A stretch of 64,000 nucleotides of DNA from CBFHND01 sp965657085. GTDB taxonomy: Bacteria > Pseudomonadota > Alphaproteobacteria > Rhodobacterales > Rhodobacteraceae. The stretch lies in assembly GCA_965657085.1 (NCBI GenBank), contig CBFHND010000009.1, positions 60,634 to 124,633 of the forward strand, read 5' to 3'. Each line of letters opens with the position of its first letter. Position 1 is the first letter of the stretch. The notes below the pieces were generated by a model. That model was given only the letters and a program-made list of their open reading frames with translations, had not been told where the DNA came from and did no database searches. Made by a program: the position numbers and the translations under genes. Positions 42,309 to 50,736 of the stretch are shown here, in pieces.

Positions 42309-42553
42309 TGGACGTTCTCTATTTCGCATGGGTGCGCGAACGCATCGGCATCCCCCGCGAGGTGGTTGAGACAGACGCCGCCACCGTTGCCGATCTGGTG
42401 GCCGAACTGCGCACGCGCGAAGACCGCTATGATCTGGCCTTTTCCGATCTCAGTGCCCTGCGTGTGGCCGTGGATCAAAAGCTGACGGACTTCGATGCAC
42501 CGCTGAAAGGCGCGCGCGAGGTAGCGTTCTTTCCGCCCATGACCGGGGGCTGA
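42308..42553 (+). CDS. moaD: Molybdopterin synthase sulfur carrier subunit
   Basis: 81 residues, ubiquitin-like fold, ending in the double glycine FFPPMTGG that is adenylated and thiocarboxylated by MoeB. MoaD and MoaE insert the dithiolene sulfurs into cyclic pyranopterin monophosphate. The gene is coupled to pgsA upstream and lies 2 bases before moaE. Confidence 0.93.
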   Translation: MDVLYFAWVRERIGIPREVVETDAATVADLVAELRTREDRYDLAFSDLSALRVAVDQKLTDFDAPLKGAREVAFFPPMTGG

Positions 42554-42555
42554 GC

Positions 42556-43002
42556 GTGGATATCCGCGTGCAGGACAGTGCCTTTGACTTTGGCGCAGAG
42601 GCCGCGCGGTTCGTCAGCGGTCACACCGACATGGGCGCCATCGTGACCTTTACCGGCGTGGTACGCGACCTGCCGGGCGATCCGCTGCAAGCGATGGAAA
42701 TCGAACACTACCCCGGCATGACCGAAGCGGCCCTGACCGATATCGCGCAAACCGCGTCCGACCGCTGGCGCCTTGGCGATGTGCTGGTCATCCACCGTTT
42801 CGGGCGCATGGCGCCGGGCGAGATGATCATGATGGTCGCCACTGCCGCACCACACCGCAAGGATGCCTTCGAGGCGGCGGAATACCTGATGGATTACCTC
42901 AAGTCCCGCGCGCCCTTCTGGAAACGCGAGATCACGGCGTCTGGCGCATCCGATTGGGTGGCTGCCAAGGGCGAAGACGAGGACGCGCTGTCACGCTGGT
43001 GA
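42556..43002 (+). CDS. moaE: Molybdopterin synthase catalytic subunit
   Basis: 148 residues from a GTG start at 42556. GAIVTFTGVVRD, EIEHYPGMTE, IHRFGRMAPGE and the lysine-rich end FWKREI are the MoaE signatures. The catalytic lysine lies in YLKSRAPFWKRE. It forms the heterotetramer with MoaD. Other moa/moe genes are not in the window. The pgsA-moaD-moaE order is common in related alphaproteobacteria. Confidence 0.93.
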   Translation: MDIRVQDSAFDFGAEAARFVSGHTDMGAIVTFTGVVRDLPGDPLQAMEIEHYPGMTEAALTDIAQTASDRWRLGDVLVIHRFGRMAPGEMIMMVATAAPHRKDAFEAAEYLMDYLKSRAPFWKREITASGASDWVAAKGEDEDALSRW

Positions 43003-43003
43003 C

Positions 43004-43330
43004 CTAGCCGCGCTGCAAATGCTCGATATGGGCACGCATCTCTTCGGCCTCGTGACGCGCATCGCGCAAACCGTCCATCGCCGCCCGCAGTTCCGCTTCG
43101 GTCTGGCTGAGTTGATTGGTCAGCTCTGCCTCGCGCTGTTGCAGGTAGGTGATCGCCTGGTCGCGGGTTTCCTCGGCCTCGTGCAGCTCTTGGCTCATCC
43201 GGTCCAGTTCGGCGACATCGGCCGCTGCCACGCGGGTAAAGCGATGAATCAGCCAGTTGGCGAACCAACCAAGGCAGAAAGCGACGAACAGGATGATTGC
43301 CGTCGCAATAACGAATTCAGTTCTGCTCAT
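43004..43330 (-). CDS. Membrane-anchored coiled-coil protein
   Basis: 108 residues. One N-terminal transmembrane helix (TEFVIATAIILFVAFCLGWF) precedes a long helix of about 70 residues with heptad-like leucines and a high content of E, R and Q, from AELDRMSQELHEAEETRD to the C-terminus. Coiled coil is nearly certain. The start overlaps the 3' end of the OmpA-family gene by 14 bases, so it is the last gene of that minus-strand unit. It may span or brace the periplasm or cytoplasm side; the function is unknown. Confidence 0.7.
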   Translation of the reverse strand: MSRTEFVIATAIILFVAFCLGWFANWLIHRFTRVAAADVAELDRMSQELHEAEETRDQAITYLQQREAELTNQLSQTEAELRAAMDGLRDARHEAEEMRAHIEHLQRG

Positions 43331-45248
43331 CTTCGCTGCCCTCCGACGCGTTGGCCGCGCCTGTGTTCGTGCCTTCGCCCTCTGTATCGCTTGATTCTGC
43401 GATGCTTTCCAGCGTTGTTTCGGCTTCGGGTGCAGAGGGTTTGGGTCGGATCAGGCGGAATTCGATGCGCCGGTTGGCCTCGCGGCCAGCTTCGGTGTCA
43501 TTGTCTTCGATGGGGCGTGCCTCGCCATAGCCCTTGGCCGAGAACGAACCGGTCAGCACCCGGCGGGCACGCAGTTCGTTCAGAACCGATTGCGCGCGTG
43601 CCTGGCTCAGCGACAGGTTCATCTCCTCGCGGCCCTGGCTGTCCGTGTGGCCCTGGATTTCCAACCGCAGATCGCCGCAGGTTTTGAGAACCTCGGCAAT
43701 GTCGTCCATGGTGCCAAGGGCGCTGGCATCAATGGTGGCACTGCCCGGTTCAAAGGTGATCTTGTTGCTGTCCAGAATGGCGCCAATCTCGGCCTCGCAT
43801 TCATCGGGCGTGGGCAGGTTGGCGACCGGGTCCAGCTTTTCCTGGTAGGTCACGTCGATGGCAAAGGCCTCGGCCTCGCCCAGCTTGGCGGCCAGAAGCC
43901 GCGCGATTTTCGGGCCGGCGTCTGAGTCGCCCGTGTTGCCGGTGATGGTCAGCGTGTCGGGGGTCACGGTCACGGCCCCATTGCTCAGCGTCGACAAGGC
44001 CTCAAGTCCGGCCAGAACCCGCGTGGGCCAATCGCCGGGCAGGTCATCAACCACACGGGCCGCCGTATAAACCTTGTCCGAGCCAAAGCGTGACTTGGCA
44101 TAGCTGTCGGCCACGCTGCGCAGGTTTTCGTTGCTGACACGTCCGCGCAATTGCACCTGACCTTCAGGGCTCAGCGTGGCGGTAAACTCGGGCGGGCCTG
44201 CGTTGGGGTCCTGCACCTGCGGCAGCTTGGCATAAAGCGCAAAGACCTCCGGCAGGTCGTTCTCCAACTCACCCACCACCCGGTCGAAGATGGATTGGTT
44301 GGTGCCTTCGGCGGCCAGCAGGGTGATATCGGCGTCCGAGAAGGTCACGGAGCCACCACCAAGTTCGGACACGGCGGAAATGGATTGTTCCACGGCCAGC
44401 GCCCAATTGGGGCTGGGCACACCCATGCCCACGGTGCAGCGGCCCGGCCCGGTCAGACCGGCGGCAAAGGCGGCGTTCAGAATGCGGGTCTTGGATTTCT
44501 CTGTGTCGGCGCTGCAGGCATCAAAGCGCGCGCCTTCGTCGTCAGCAACGAACCGCAGGGTGAAGGGGGTGATGACCGGGCGCGGGGCCGCGATATCCAG
44601 CGCCAGCCGCAGGCCCGGGGGGGCCGCGCGTTTCAGGCGCCGCTCCAGATCGGCCTTGGCCTCGGCGCTGTCGGTGATGGCGGTGATCACCACGCGGCCC
44701 GCGCTCACGGACACTTTGGCGCGGGGCAGTTGCTCCATCGCCGTCAGGGCAAAGCCGATGGCGTCTTCCCAGTCGTCGGGGGCGGGGTAGTTTGCGGTTT
44801 CGATCAGGTCGGCCACCGGGGTGCCGTCTTCGCTCATGGCGGCGAACCGGTCCGTTATGTCCGACCGGTCGGTGCTTGCAGGCATCAGTCCGATGACGGA
44901 AATGCCCGCATCATTGCGCAGGATTTCCACGGAAAAGCGTGGCGCCGCGATGGCGGCCACCGCCTCGACTTCCATGCCATCGATCACCCGGGCGGCATCT
45001 ACAACCGTGCCTGCGGTGCTCAAGGCCTGGAACCGCAAGGCTTCGGTGGGCGCGATGCCTGCCAGCGTGACCGTCAGGCCATCTGCCTGCACCTCGGCCC
45101 ATGTGGCGCCCGAGGTGTCCAGCGCATCGCGCACGCTGATCTCCGACGTCTCTTCGATCAGCTTGACCGAAAAGCTGGCCGCCACCACCGATACGGCGGC
45201 AGCACCGGTAAAGGTCAGGGCGATGATCAGGGCGGAGGATAAACGCAT
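43317..45248 (-). CDS. Large OmpA family protein
   Basis: 643 residues from the ATG at 45248. The longer frame from 45299 adds a non-signal N-terminus. A signal peptide or signal anchor (SALIIALTFTGAAAVSVVAASF) is followed by about 480 residues of repeated small alpha-beta units, probably BON-like, then a C-terminal OmpA peptidoglycan-binding domain (LEIQGHTDSQG, SLSQARAQSVLNEL, GYGEARPIEDNDTEAGREANRRIEF) and an acidic low-complexity tail. It most likely sits in the periplasm and binds peptidoglycan. It follows ubiA on the minus strand. Confidence 0.85.
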   Translation of the reverse strand: MRLSSALIIALTFTGAAAVSVVAASFSVKLIEETSEISVRDALDTSGATWAEVQADGLTVTLAGIAPTEALRFQALSTAGTVVDAARVIDGMEVEAVAAIAAPRFSVEILRNDAGISVIGLMPASTDRSDITDRFAAMSEDGTPVADLIETANYPAPDDWEDAIGFALTAMEQLPRAKVSVSAGRVVITAITDSAEAKADLERRLKRAAPPGLRLALDIAAPRPVITPFTLRFVADDEGARFDACSADTEKSKTRILNAAFAAGLTGPGRCTVGMGVPSPNWALAVEQSISAVSELGGGSVTFSDADITLLAAEGTNQSIFDRVVGELENDLPEVFALYAKLPQVQDPNAGPPEFTATLSPEGQVQLRGRVSNENLRSVADSYAKSRFGSDKVYTAARVVDDLPGDWPTRVLAGLEALSTLSNGAVTVTPDTLTITGNTGDSDAGPKIARLLAAKLGEAEAFAIDVTYQEKLDPVANLPTPDECEAEIGAILDSNKITFEPGSATIDASALGTMDDIAEVLKTCGDLRLEIQGHTDSQGREEMNLSLSQARAQSVLNELRARRVLTGSFSAKGYGEARPIEDNDTEAGREANRRIEFRLIRPKPSAPEAETTLESIAESSDTEGEGTNTGAANASEGSEDEQN

Positions 45249-45312
45249 CAAAAGGTCCGGACAGTGGGCGGTTTGCAGGCACGGTGATACGCGCCCCATG
45301 CAGCGGATTCAA

Positions 45313-46275
45313 TCACGCCAGCAAAGATGCCGCGAAAAAGAGCAGCGGAATTATGCCGGTGTCGCGGTTGACCCTGAAAAGCTGCAGACACTTGGCCGGA
45401 TCGTCGATGTCGAGACCGCGCAACTGCCATGCCATGTGCCAGCCCATGGCCCACGGCCCCCCCAGCGCGATGACCAGCGCCAGCACCGATGCTTCGGGCA
45501 GGGCGGCATAGATCACCGCCAACCCCATCAGACCCACAGTTGCCATCAGGAACCGGCGCAGCCATTGCGGGGTCTGGGCGCCGAAAAGCCGTGCGGTGCT
45601 CTTGACCCCGATCAGCGCGTCGTCGTCGGTGTCCTGATGCGCATAGATCGTGTCGTAAAACAGCGTCCAGGCGATGCCCGCCATGTAAAGCAGGATCGCA
45701 GGTGCCTCCAGCGCACCGGTGTGCGCGGTCCAGGCCAGCAAGGCCCCCCAGTTGAAGGCCAGACCAAGGAAAACCTGCGGCCACCACGTGAACCGTTTGG
45801 CAAAAGGGTAGATTGCCACTGGCAGCAGGGCCAGAATGCCCAGCCGGATCGCCGCGACGTTGAAGGTCAGAAGGATGAGGAAGGCCAGGAGCGCCTGCAC
45901 CCCCATCCAGATCACGGCGCCGCGCACGCTGACCTGACCCGAAGGGATGGGCCGCGACCGGGTGCGTTCGACCTGTCCATCGAAGTCGCGGTCGGTGATG
46001 TCGTTCCACGTACAGCCCGCCCCGCGCATCAGGAAGGCCCCCATCGCGCAGCCCAAAGCGATCCACGCGTCAAACCAGTTGACGTGCTGATCGTGCAACA
46101 TCGCCAGCGCCAGTCCCCACCAACAGGGCAACAGCAACAGCCACGTGCCGATAGGCCTGTCTGCGCGGCTGAGGCGTAGGTAGGGGCGCATCGGGGCCGG
46201 GGCCCACGCGTCGACCCAGTTGCCGCTGACGGCATCTGCCACCTGACCCTCTGGTGCGGGTGCGTTGTCTTGCAT
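45313..46275 (-). CDS. ubiA: 4-hydroxybenzoate polyprenyltransferase
   Basis: 320 residues, with eight or nine transmembrane helices after a 30-residue polar N-terminus. Both aspartate-rich motifs are present: NDITDRDFD (NDxxDxxxD) and the second at DTDDDALIGVKSTA, split from the usual DxxxD form. RAGCTWND is the family lead-in. It prenylates 4-hydroxybenzoate in ubiquinone synthesis. It diverges from rsmE across 12 bases, so promoters overlap the genes. Confidence 0.92.
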   Translation of the reverse strand: MQDNAPAPEGQVADAVSGNWVDAWAPAPMRPYLRLSRADRPIGTWLLLLPCWWGLALAMLHDQHVNWFDAWIALGCAMGAFLMRGAGCTWNDITDRDFDGQVERTRSRPIPSGQVSVRGAVIWMGVQALLAFLILLTFNVAAIRLGILALLPVAIYPFAKRFTWWPQVFLGLAFNWGALLAWTAHTGALEAPAILLYMAGIAWTLFYDTIYAHQDTDDDALIGVKSTARLFGAQTPQWLRRFLMATVGLMGLAVIYAALPEASVLALVIALGGPWAMGWHMAWQLRGLDIDDPAKCLQLFRVNRDTGIIPLLFFAASLLA

Positions 46276-46287
46276 ATGTATCGGTCC

Positions 46288-47007
46288 ATGACTGCCAAGA
46301 TCCGCCTTTACTTAGACGCTCCTTTGGCTCAGGGGCAATCGGTTCCTCTGTCGCGGGATCAGGCGCATTACCTTTTCGGGGTGATGCGCCTGGGCGTGGG
46401 TGCGCAGGTTCTGGTGTTCGACGGGCAAAACGGTGAATTTCTGGCCGAGGTGGTCGAGGCGGGCAAACGCGGCGGGGTGCTGCGCGTGGGTGCGTTGACA
46501 CGCACCTTACAGATGCCGCCCGATCTGTGGCTGGTCTTTGCCCCGATCAAGAAGGCGCGCACCGATTTCATCGTGGAGAAAGCCGCCGAGATGGGCGCGG
46601 CCCGCATCGTGCCGGTGCAGACCGAATTCACCAACGCAGGCCGCATTCAGCAGGACCGTTTGCAGGCCCACGCTGTGGAGGCGGCTGAGCAATGTGGCGG
46701 CACTTTCGTGCCCGAAGTGGCGCCTATGGTGCGTCTCAAGCAGCTTCTGGCCAATTGGGATGCGTCCCGACAGATCATGTTTTGCGACGAAGGGCTGGCG
46801 GGGGACGCCCCCGCCTTACCGCATTTGCCCGGACCATGGGCCATCCTGATCGGACCCGAGGGCGGGTTTTCGGATGTCGAGCGGGCGCGCTTGCATGAAA
46901 TGGCCTGTGCCCATCCGGTGTCTCTGGGGCCGCGTATCCTGCGCGCAGATACGGCTGCCGTGGCGGCGATGGCCTTGTGGCAACAGGCTTTGGGGGACTG
47001 GGGATGA
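46288..47007 (+). CDS. rsmE: 16S rRNA (uracil(1498)-N(3))-methyltransferase
   Basis: 239 residues. HYLFGVMRLGVGAQVLVFDG is the PUA-like N-terminal part. The SPOUT domain has KARTDFIVEKAAEMGAARI, IGPEGGFSDVE and LGPRILRADTAAVAAMAL, the knot that binds S-adenosylmethionine. It methylates U1498 of 16S rRNA. ATG 46288 is preferred; an ATG at 46276 is possible. A GC-rich intergenic repeat follows. Confidence 0.94.
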   Translation: MTAKIRLYLDAPLAQGQSVPLSRDQAHYLFGVMRLGVGAQVLVFDGQNGEFLAEVVEAGKRGGVLRVGALTRTLQMPPDLWLVFAPIKKARTDFIVEKAAEMGAARIVPVQTEFTNAGRIQQDRLQAHAVEAAEQCGGTFVPEVAPMVRLKQLLANWDASRQIMFCDEGLAGDAPALPHLPGPWAILIGPEGGFSDVERARLHEMACAHPVSLGPRILRADTAAVAAMALWQQALGDWG

Positions 47008-47020
47008 GAATTCTTTTCGA

Positions 47021-47105
47021 GGGGGCGCTGCCCCCCGGCCTTCGGTCGGAGTTATTCGAAAAAAGGGGGCTCTGCCCCCGGCCTTCGGCCTCCCCCGAAG
47101 TATTT
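47021..47105. repeat. Duplicated GC-rich intergenic palindrome unit
   Basis: Unit A: GGGGGCGCTGCCCCC (47021-47035) then GGCCTTCGGTC. Unit B: GGGGGCTCTGCCCCC (47065-47079), GGCCTTCGGCC (47080-47090), then CCCCCGAAGTATTT. The two units are near-copies about 44 bases apart. Such GGCCTTCGGCC/CCCCGAAG-type sequences recur between genes in Roseobacter genomes as I remember them. They fill the gap between rsmE and the next gene and may act as terminators or REP-like elements. Confidence 0.6.
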
Positions 47106-47136
47106 CTGACCCAAAGAAGTGTAGGAGGGTCCTGAC

Positions 47137-47670
47137 ATGGCGATGACGTTCTTTCGACCCGAGGCCGTGGCGGCCGTGATGCGCTGGCGCGAAGTGCTTG
47201 TGGGTGTCGTGCTGGCTGTTCTGGGGCTTTGGTGGGTCATGGGGCCGGGCGGTTTGATGGCGTTGGTCGGCAGCTTCTTGATGCTGGGGGCCGGCGCGTT
47301 GATTTTCATAGGTGTGCAGCGCGCGCGGTTTCGCGGCCCCGGCGGCGGGGCCGGCGCGGTGCAGGTGGACGAAGGGCAGATCACCTATTTCGGCCCTCTG
47401 ACCGGTGGCGCGGTCGCCCTGCGCGAGCTTGAGCGGCTGACACTGGACCGCGCCTTGCACCCCGCGCACTGGCGGCTTGATCAGGGGGGCCATCCGCCCC
47501 TTTTGATCCCGGTCAATGCCGCGGGATCCGACGCGCTTTTTGATGCGTTTGCCACCTTGCCCGGTCTGCGCACCGAACGGATGTTGCATGAACTGCACGG
47601 TCAGGGCGATGCCGCCGTTGTGATCTGGGAACGCGCGCCGCTCAGGCCGCAGGGTGCCCGGCTGCATTGA
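47137..47670 (+). CDS. Hypothetical two-TM membrane protein
   Basis: 177 residues. Two hydrophobic segments (about residues 17-36 and 42-61) form a hairpin after a short N-terminus. The remaining 110 residues look like a small soluble beta-rich domain starting with GAVQVDEGQITYFGPLTGG. TAGGAGGGTCC gives a strong ribosome binding site. It lies between rsmE and gshA. The layout (TM hairpin plus soluble domain) resembles the unrelated gene at 878, but I see no clear sequence similarity. Function unknown. Confidence 0.7.
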   Translation: MAMTFFRPEAVAAVMRWREVLVGVVLAVLGLWWVMGPGGLMALVGSFLMLGAGALIFIGVQRARFRGPGGGAGAVQVDEGQITYFGPLTGGAVALRELERLTLDRALHPAHWRLDQGGHPPLLIPVNAAGSDALFDAFATLPGLRTERMLHELHGQGDAAVVIWERAPLRPQGARLH

Positions 47671-47730
47671 CACCGCGCCCAAATCGCCCCATCCCTTTCC
47701 TCCTGAAACGCGGCAAATCGGAGCGCCCCC

Positions 47731-49101
47731 ATGTCCATCCCTCAATCCGGCGGCGGGCCGATCGAACATCACGACCAGTTGGCGCAGTACCTTGCCGACG
47801 GATGCAAGCCCAAGGAAGACTGGCGCATCGGCACCGAGCACGAGAAGTTCGGCTACTGCAAGGATACGCTCAAACCCCTGCCTTTCGAGGGCAAGCGGTC
47901 GATCGTCGCTGTGCTGGAAGGTCTGCGCGACCGCTACGGCTGGTCCGAATTGCGCGAAGGCGGGCACCTGACCGGGCTGGAAAAGGACGGCGCCAACGTG
48001 TCGCTGGAACCCGGCGGGGCGCTTGAGCTGTCCGGCGCGCCGCTCGAGACGATCCATGGCACCTGCGACGAGGTCAACGAGCACCTGCGCGAGGTCAAGG
48101 ACATCGCCGACGAGATCGGCGTCGGGTTCATTGGATTGGGTGCCGCACCGATCTGGACGCACGAAGAAATGCCCCTGATGCCCAAGGGGCGGTACAAGCT
48201 GATGGATGCCTATATGGGCAAGGTCGGCACCATGGGGCGCACGATGATGCGGCGCACCTGCACCGTTCAGGTCAACCTTGATTTCGGGTCCGAGGCGGAC
48301 ATGGTGCAAAAGCTGCGTGTGGCACTGGCGCTGCAACCCGTGGCCACGGCGCTTTTCGCCAATTCCCCCTTTTTCGAGGGCAAGCCGAACGGTCACAAAT
48401 CCTGGCGCAGCCGGGTGTGGCGCGATCTGGACCCCGCGCGCACGGGCATGTTGCCCTTCGTGTTCGAGGACGGTTTTGGTTTTGAGGCATGGGTGCAATA
48501 CGCGCTCGATGTGCCGATGTACTTTGTCTACCGCGATGGCAAATATATCGATGCGCTGGGCATGTCCTTCCGCGATTTCCTCAAGGGTGAAATGCCCGCG
48601 ATGCCGGGCGAAACACCCACGCTCAGCGATTGGGCGGATCACCTGACCACCGCCTTTCCCGAAGCACGGATCAAGAAGTTCATCGAGATGCGCGGCGCCG
48701 ATGGCGGCCCGTGGCGGCGGCTGTGCGCGCTGCCTGCGTTCTGGGTGGGTCTGACCTATGACCAGACGGCGCTGGATGCAGCGTGGGATCTGGTCAAGGG
48801 CTGGGATGCCGAAACCCGCGAGGCGCTGCGCGTGGCGGCGTCGGTCGACGGGTTGCAGGCCAAGGTCGGCAAACTGTCCATGCACGACATCGCGCGCGAA
48901 GCGGTGACGATCAGCCACGCGGGCCTCAAGGCGCGCGCGCGTCCCGGTGCGGGTGGGCTGGTGCCGGATGAAACGCATTTCCTCAACGCGCTGCAGGAAA
49001 GTGTCGAAACGGGCAAGGTGCCCGCGGACGAGTTGCTCGATCACTATCACGGCGACTGGAACGGGGATATCACCCGCGTGTTTGCCGAATACTCCTACTG
49101 A
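47731..49101 (+). CDS. gshA: Glutamate-cysteine ligase (alphaproteobacterial/plant type)
   Basis: 456 residues, the size of the plant and alphaproteobacterial group. RIGTEHEKFGY, LEPGGALELSGAPL, and RTCTVQVNLDF are the ATP and glutamate-binding segments. GRYKLMDAYMGKVG is also typical. It makes gamma-glutamylcysteine, the first step of glutathione synthesis, in the cytosol. A strong hairpin terminator follows the stop. Confidence 0.95.
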   Translation: MSIPQSGGGPIEHHDQLAQYLADGCKPKEDWRIGTEHEKFGYCKDTLKPLPFEGKRSIVAVLEGLRDRYGWSELREGGHLTGLEKDGANVSLEPGGALELSGAPLETIHGTCDEVNEHLREVKDIADEIGVGFIGLGAAPIWTHEEMPLMPKGRYKLMDAYMGKVGTMGRTMMRRTCTVQVNLDFGSEADMVQKLRVALALQPVATALFANSPFFEGKPNGHKSWRSRVWRDLDPARTGMLPFVFEDGFGFEAWVQYALDVPMYFVYRDGKYIDALGMSFRDFLKGEMPAMPGETPTLSDWADHLTTAFPEARIKKFIEMRGADGGPWRRLCALPAFWVGLTYDQTALDAAWDLVKGWDAETREALRVAASVDGLQAKVGKLSMHDIAREAVTISHAGLKARARPGAGGLVPDETHFLNALQESVETGKVPADELLDHYHGDWNGDITRVFAEYSY

Positions 49102-49105
49102 CGCA

Positions 49106-49130
49106 AAAGGCCCGCGAAGGGCGGGCCTTT
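49106..49130 (+). terminator. Intrinsic terminator after gshA, usable from both sides
   Basis: AAAGGCCCGC (49106-49115) pairs perfectly with GCGGGCCTTT (49121-49130) across 5 bases. It starts 5 bases after the gshA stop. The A/T ends let it serve the convergent gene at 49152 too. Confidence 0.75.
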
Positions 49131-49151
49131 CACAGTGGTGCAAGGTGTCAC

Positions 49152-49505
49152 TCAGGCTGCTACGGCTTTGGCATCAGCCCTTGGCGCGGTTTCCAGAACC
49201 ACGGCGCGCAGGGTGCCGATGGCATGGGCAAACCCAAGGCCAAGGCACAGTGCCGCAAACCCCAGCGCCAGCATCAGCCCCATCAAAGGCGCGTCCGCCA
49301 GCACCGGCAGAACCGCCCCGATCAGGATCACGCCGCCGCCACCGATGGCGGCATAGCCGGTGGCGATGGTCACGCCCGCCGCACGGGCGGCGCGCACCGC
49401 TTGTGGGCAACCGCCCAGCATGTTGCCGATTTTCAGGATCATCCCGGCCAGCGCGATCAAGGTGCCAAGGGCCAGAACAAGATAGAGAATTGCGTAGGTC
49501 AGCAT
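49152..49505 (-). CDS. Hypothetical membrane protein, 117 aa
   Basis: 117 residues with three hydrophobic segments: the N-terminal helix, one around residues 46-65 rich in glycine (GYAAIGGGGVILIGAVLP), and one around 72-95. There is a single cysteine in MLGGCPQAV. It is the second gene after the 149-residue membrane protein and lies downstream of the GbsR-type regulator, all on the minus strand. AGGAGAAAA precedes its ATG. No family is recognised. It may be part of the small regulon of the nearby regulator. Confidence 0.65.
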   Translation of the reverse strand: MLTYAILYLVLALGTLIALAGMILKIGNMLGGCPQAVRAARAAGVTIATGYAAIGGGGVILIGAVLPVLADAPLMGLMLALGFAALCLGLGFAHAIGTLRAVVLETAPRADAKAVAA

Positions 49506-49537
49506 CGGTTTTCTCCTTTTGATGCACTATGTTGGTG

Positions 49538-49987
49538 TCAGTGTGCCGCGCGGCTCAGATCATTGCGCAGCTTGTTGTAGATCCAGCCAAAGGCGCCGGC
49601 CCAGAGCGGGGCAAAGATGATGCCGAAGCCGCTGTAGAATGCGACAATGCCCATCAGGTCATCGTTGTCTGTCAGCAATGCCCAGCCGCCTGCCGCAAAG
49701 GCCATGGCGATCAGCGCGAAAAACCCAAGCGCGATGATGTCGCCTGTCTTGCCAAAGGCGCGGCGCAAATAAATCAACAGTAGCGGAGTCCCTACTGCAA
49801 GGTAGACTGGTCCGCCGAAGGCCACGGCAAAGACCGGGACGCCTACGATCCAGAACCCAGCGGCGGCGACCAAGAGTGGCCCGCCGATCAGTGCGATGAA
49901 GAACGCCACAGGGTCGATCACATAGCGCGGCTTGGTGCCGATCCTGCGCCACGGCAGCTTGTCGAAATTTGCAGTTATTTCTGTCAT
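49538..49987 (-). CDS. Hypothetical four-TM membrane protein, 149 aa
   Basis: 149 residues: a 28-residue soluble N-terminus, then four hydrophobic segments (around residues 28-50, 52-72, 83-103, 112-133). GGAGA precedes the ATG. The start codon lies inside a 20-base dyad (49977-49996) that recurs upstream of the GbsR-type gene, so expression of this gene is probably controlled by that regulator, by blocking either transcription or ribosome access. No domain is recognised. Confidence 0.65.
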   Translation of the reverse strand: MTEITANFDKLPWRRIGTKPRYVIDPVAFFIALIGGPLLVAAAGFWIVGVPVFAVAFGGPVYLAVGTPLLLIYLRRAFGKTGDIIALGFFALIAMAFAAGGWALLTDNDDLMGIVAFYSGFGIIFAPLWAGAFGWIYNKLRNDLSRAAH

Positions 49988-49996
49988 TTCAGAAAT
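49977..49996. promoter_or_regulatory. Palindromic operator candidate over the start of the 149-aa membrane protein gene
   Basis: ATTTCTG-N6-CAGAAAT has 7-base perfect arms. Read on the minus strand it matches 18 of 20 positions of the site at 50575-50594 before the gbsR-type gene. It overlaps the ATG (49985-49987) and lies beside the ribosome binding site. Confidence 0.55.
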
Positions 49997-50011
49997 CTCC
50001 TTTCAAAATTT

Positions 50012-50557
50012 TTACTCGGGGTCGGCCTTGGCCTTGCCCTTGGGGATGAACCGCGCGATCCGCGCGCCCATTTTCACCAGCCCAAGTTGCACACCACGTG
50101 GCAGGCGCGACACGTCGCGGTACCAGTCGTCGAACATCTGCATGGTCTCCAATGTCTCATCGATGCGCTGGCGCACGCTTTCGGGGGTGGCGTCATCGGA
50201 TGCCGCCTTGCGCACGTCTTTCAGCGCCGCCAGCGTCGGGGCGAATTCCTGTTCGCGGCGGGTTTCGACCACGGTGTTCACCAGATCGAACATATCGCGG
50301 ATCGAATGGAAATGATCCCGCCGGTCGCCCAGCTTTCGGCTCGATTTCACCAGCTTTTGCGCCTGCAATTCCTTCAGCCCGTTGGACACGTTGGACCGCG
50401 CAAGGCTCAAAAGGTCACAGATTTCATCGGCGGTCAGCGGCTCGGGCGAGATGTGCAGCAGCGCATGGATCTGCGCCACGGACCGGTTGGTGCCCCATTT
50501 CGCGCCCATATCCCCCCAATGAAGGATGAAGTCTTGCATGGCCGGTGTGAGGTGCAT
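50012..50557 (-). CDS. GbsR/MarR family transcriptional regulator
   Basis: 181 residues. The winged helix (residues 20-75) contains LTADEICDLLSLARSNVSNGLKEL and the wing RKLGDRRDHF, characteristic of GbsR-type MarR proteins. A C-terminal helical region likely handles dimerisation. GbsR in Bacillus senses choline and represses betaine synthesis genes, but this protein's ligand is unknown. A palindrome upstream of its own gene matches one over the start of the next gene, which suggests autoregulation and control of the two membrane proteins. Confidence 0.82.
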   Translation of the reverse strand: MHLTPAMQDFILHWGDMGAKWGTNRSVAQIHALLHISPEPLTADEICDLLSLARSNVSNGLKELQAQKLVKSSRKLGDRRDHFHSIRDMFDLVNTVVETRREQEFAPTLAALKDVRKAASDDATPESVRQRIDETLETMQMFDDWYRDVSRLPRGVQLGLVKMGARIARFIPKGKAKADPE

Positions 50558-50574
50558 TTCCGAATCTCTCTGAA

Positions 50575-50594
50575 AATTCTGTAATGACAGAAAT
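50575..50594. promoter_or_regulatory. Palindromic operator candidate upstream of the gbsR-type gene
   Basis: TTCTG-N6-CAGAA lies 18 bases before the regulator start codon. It shares 18 of 20 positions with the site at 49977-49996 when that is read on the minus strand. Confidence 0.55.
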
Positions 50595-50736
50595 AACAGG
50601 ATTTATAGGTTGCGCAAGGAAATTCGGCTGAGGTCGGAATGGGTTCAGTTCATCCGCTGCAGATCGGCACCTGGAAACGAGCGGCGATAGAGAACATGGC
50701 GACAGCATTTACACGCCGAGCAGCGGCCCAGAACAA

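Noticed and set aside
33029..43002. Functional link between CoxG-like gene and moaD/moaE as a CO dehydrogenase locus
   Set aside because: They are 9 kb apart with unrelated genes between, and no coxMSL genes are present; CoxG-like proteins are widespread.
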